This document shows, one piece after another, positions 6,005 through 6,651 of a stretch of DNA of 6,651 bases. A program made the position numbers and the translations under genes. A model generated the notes under the pieces. The model was given only the letters and a program-made list of their open reading frames with translations. It was not told the DNA's origin and ran no database searches. Position 1 is the stretch's first letter; the number at the start of each line of letters is the position of its first letter. Source of the stretch: Allobaculum sp. (GTDB lineage: Bacteria > Bacillota_I > Bacilli_A > Erysipelotrichales > Erysipelotrichaceae); contig JAAVAY010000112.1 of assembly GCA_014803815.1 (NCBI GenBank), positions 1-6,651 of the forward strand. Reading direction: 5' to 3'.

Positions 6005-6651
6005 ATGAACCATGACGAATTATCAATGCGGGTAAAAAGGGCTAGGCTAGGGGTGTTTTTGGTCTGCTTCGCCTTCATTTCTATTTCCTTTTTCATCTTG
6101 CAACAGCGTTCGGATCCACTTTCTCGCTATCCATATGGAACCGTAGAAGAACGTGAAGTTTTATCGGATACCTTAGATGACTCGCAAATCAACATCTTAA
6201 TCAACGGCCAAATCATGCCCGATCAAGTCCTCCCTTTTGTGAAGGCGGATGGATTCAATATTCTCAACACTCTCTATTATGATATGGCCTCTAAAACGCA
6301 GACGGCGGATCCCACGTTTATCGTTCATTTTGTAAATCAATATCGAAATCGCTTTGACTTGGATTCGTTACAAAATATGTTATCGTGGCTTTCTTATGCC
6401 GATGCGGTCGCTTACTTTGAATCCAAAATTAGCTTGCCGCTTGTCGCTGACAATCCTAGTGAACTCGATGCGGTTTTAACGCCGCAAAATACGGTGGTAT
6501 TTTGGCGCCCCTCCGATTTAATGGAAATTGCTACGGGGATTTCTTTACGTCGCCAAGCGGCGGAATCGTTTTTAGCCATGCAAGCCGATGCCAAAAGTCA
6601 AGGCATCGATCTCATTCCCATCATTGGCTTTGTTCCCTACGATCAACAACA
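6005..6651 (+). CDS. Membrane-anchored VanY-like M15 peptidase-related protein (3' end outside window)
   Basis: The frame from ATG 6005 stays open to the window edge, giving 215 residues. A basic N-terminus and a hydrophobic segment (about 15-33, LGVFLVCFAFISISFFIL) indicate a signal anchor with the rest outside the cell. Residues about 145-215 resemble the front of VanY-type D-Ala-D-Ala carboxypeptidases (peptidase family M15B): PLVADN, RPSDLMEI (168-175), LRRQAAESFLAMQADAKSQGIDL (181-203), then IIGFVPYDQQ. Working VanY proteins usually read SGYRSxxxQ there; here the Arg position is Val209. The zinc-binding motifs would lie beyond the edge, so activity cannot be judged. Residues 35-145 are of unknown function. 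No ribosome binding site precedes ATG 6005; in-frame ATG 6026 is an alternative that would still keep the membrane segment. A wall-related role is inferred. Confidence 0.6.
   Translation, partial: MNHDELSMRVKRARLGVFLVCFAFISISFFILQQRSDPLSRYPYGTVEEREVLSDTLDDSQINILINGQIMPDQVLPFVKADGFNILNTLYYDMASKTQTADPTFIVHFVNQYRNRFDLDSLQNMLSWLSYADAVAYFESKISLPLVADNPSELDAVLTPQNTVVFWRPSDLMEIATGISLRRQAAESFLAMQADAKSQGIDLIPIIGFVPYDQQ

Noticed and set aside
1..6651. Search by eye for CRISPR repeats, tRNA genes, insertion-sequence ends and toxin-antitoxin pairs
   Set aside because: No regularly spaced repeats, cloverleaf, transposase remnant or paired small genes could be supported.

Overview
The window reads as chromosomal DNA of a low-to-moderate-GC Bacillota (Firmicutes) bacterium. 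The evidence is the MutS2, DegV and UvrC proteins, AGGAGG-type ribosome binding sites, intrinsic terminators with T tracts, and a TfoX-N protein of the small stand-alone type common in Firmicutes. An Erysipelotrichia-like member is plausible from general protein style, but the sequence alone cannot prove it. I see no phage, transposon, CRISPR, tRNA or rRNA signature.

Layout. Bases 1-1359 are the 3' part of mutS2, whose start lies before the window; it encodes a ribosome-collision/recombination ATPase with a C-terminal Smr domain. A GNAT acetyltransferase follows 17 nt later, and the pair ends at a strong hairpin terminator (2017-2063). Two genes then lie on the minus strand: a small TfoX-N domain gene (2184-2501) with its own promoter candidate, and a degV/fakB-like fatty-acid-binding gene (2762-3607) with a clear terminator. 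A 418-nt gap (3608-4025) separates degV from the divergent uvrC; it holds a long imperfect hairpin with competing arms and a purine-rich uvrC leader. uvrC (4026-5816) is complete, with all catalytic and cysteine motifs visible. After a 188-nt gap with two hairpins and an orphan Shine-Dalgarno sequence, a membrane-anchored protein related to VanY-type M15 peptidases starts near 6005 and runs off the right edge.

How they fit together. mutS2 and uvrC both act in nucleic-acid maintenance and lie close together in several Firmicutes (in Bacillus subtilis mutSB, trxA and uvrC share one region). Here the interval holds GNAT, tfoX-like and degV genes and no trxA. The remaining genes look like independent transcription units: lipid uptake (DegV) and cell wall (M15). 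Overall this is ordinary core-genome territory with a few local oddities: a changed Smr motif in MutS2, a structured degV-uvrC spacer, a tfoX-like gene with foreign-looking arginine codons, and an M15-like protein lacking the usual SGYRS signature. I do not see a convincing new multi-gene system.
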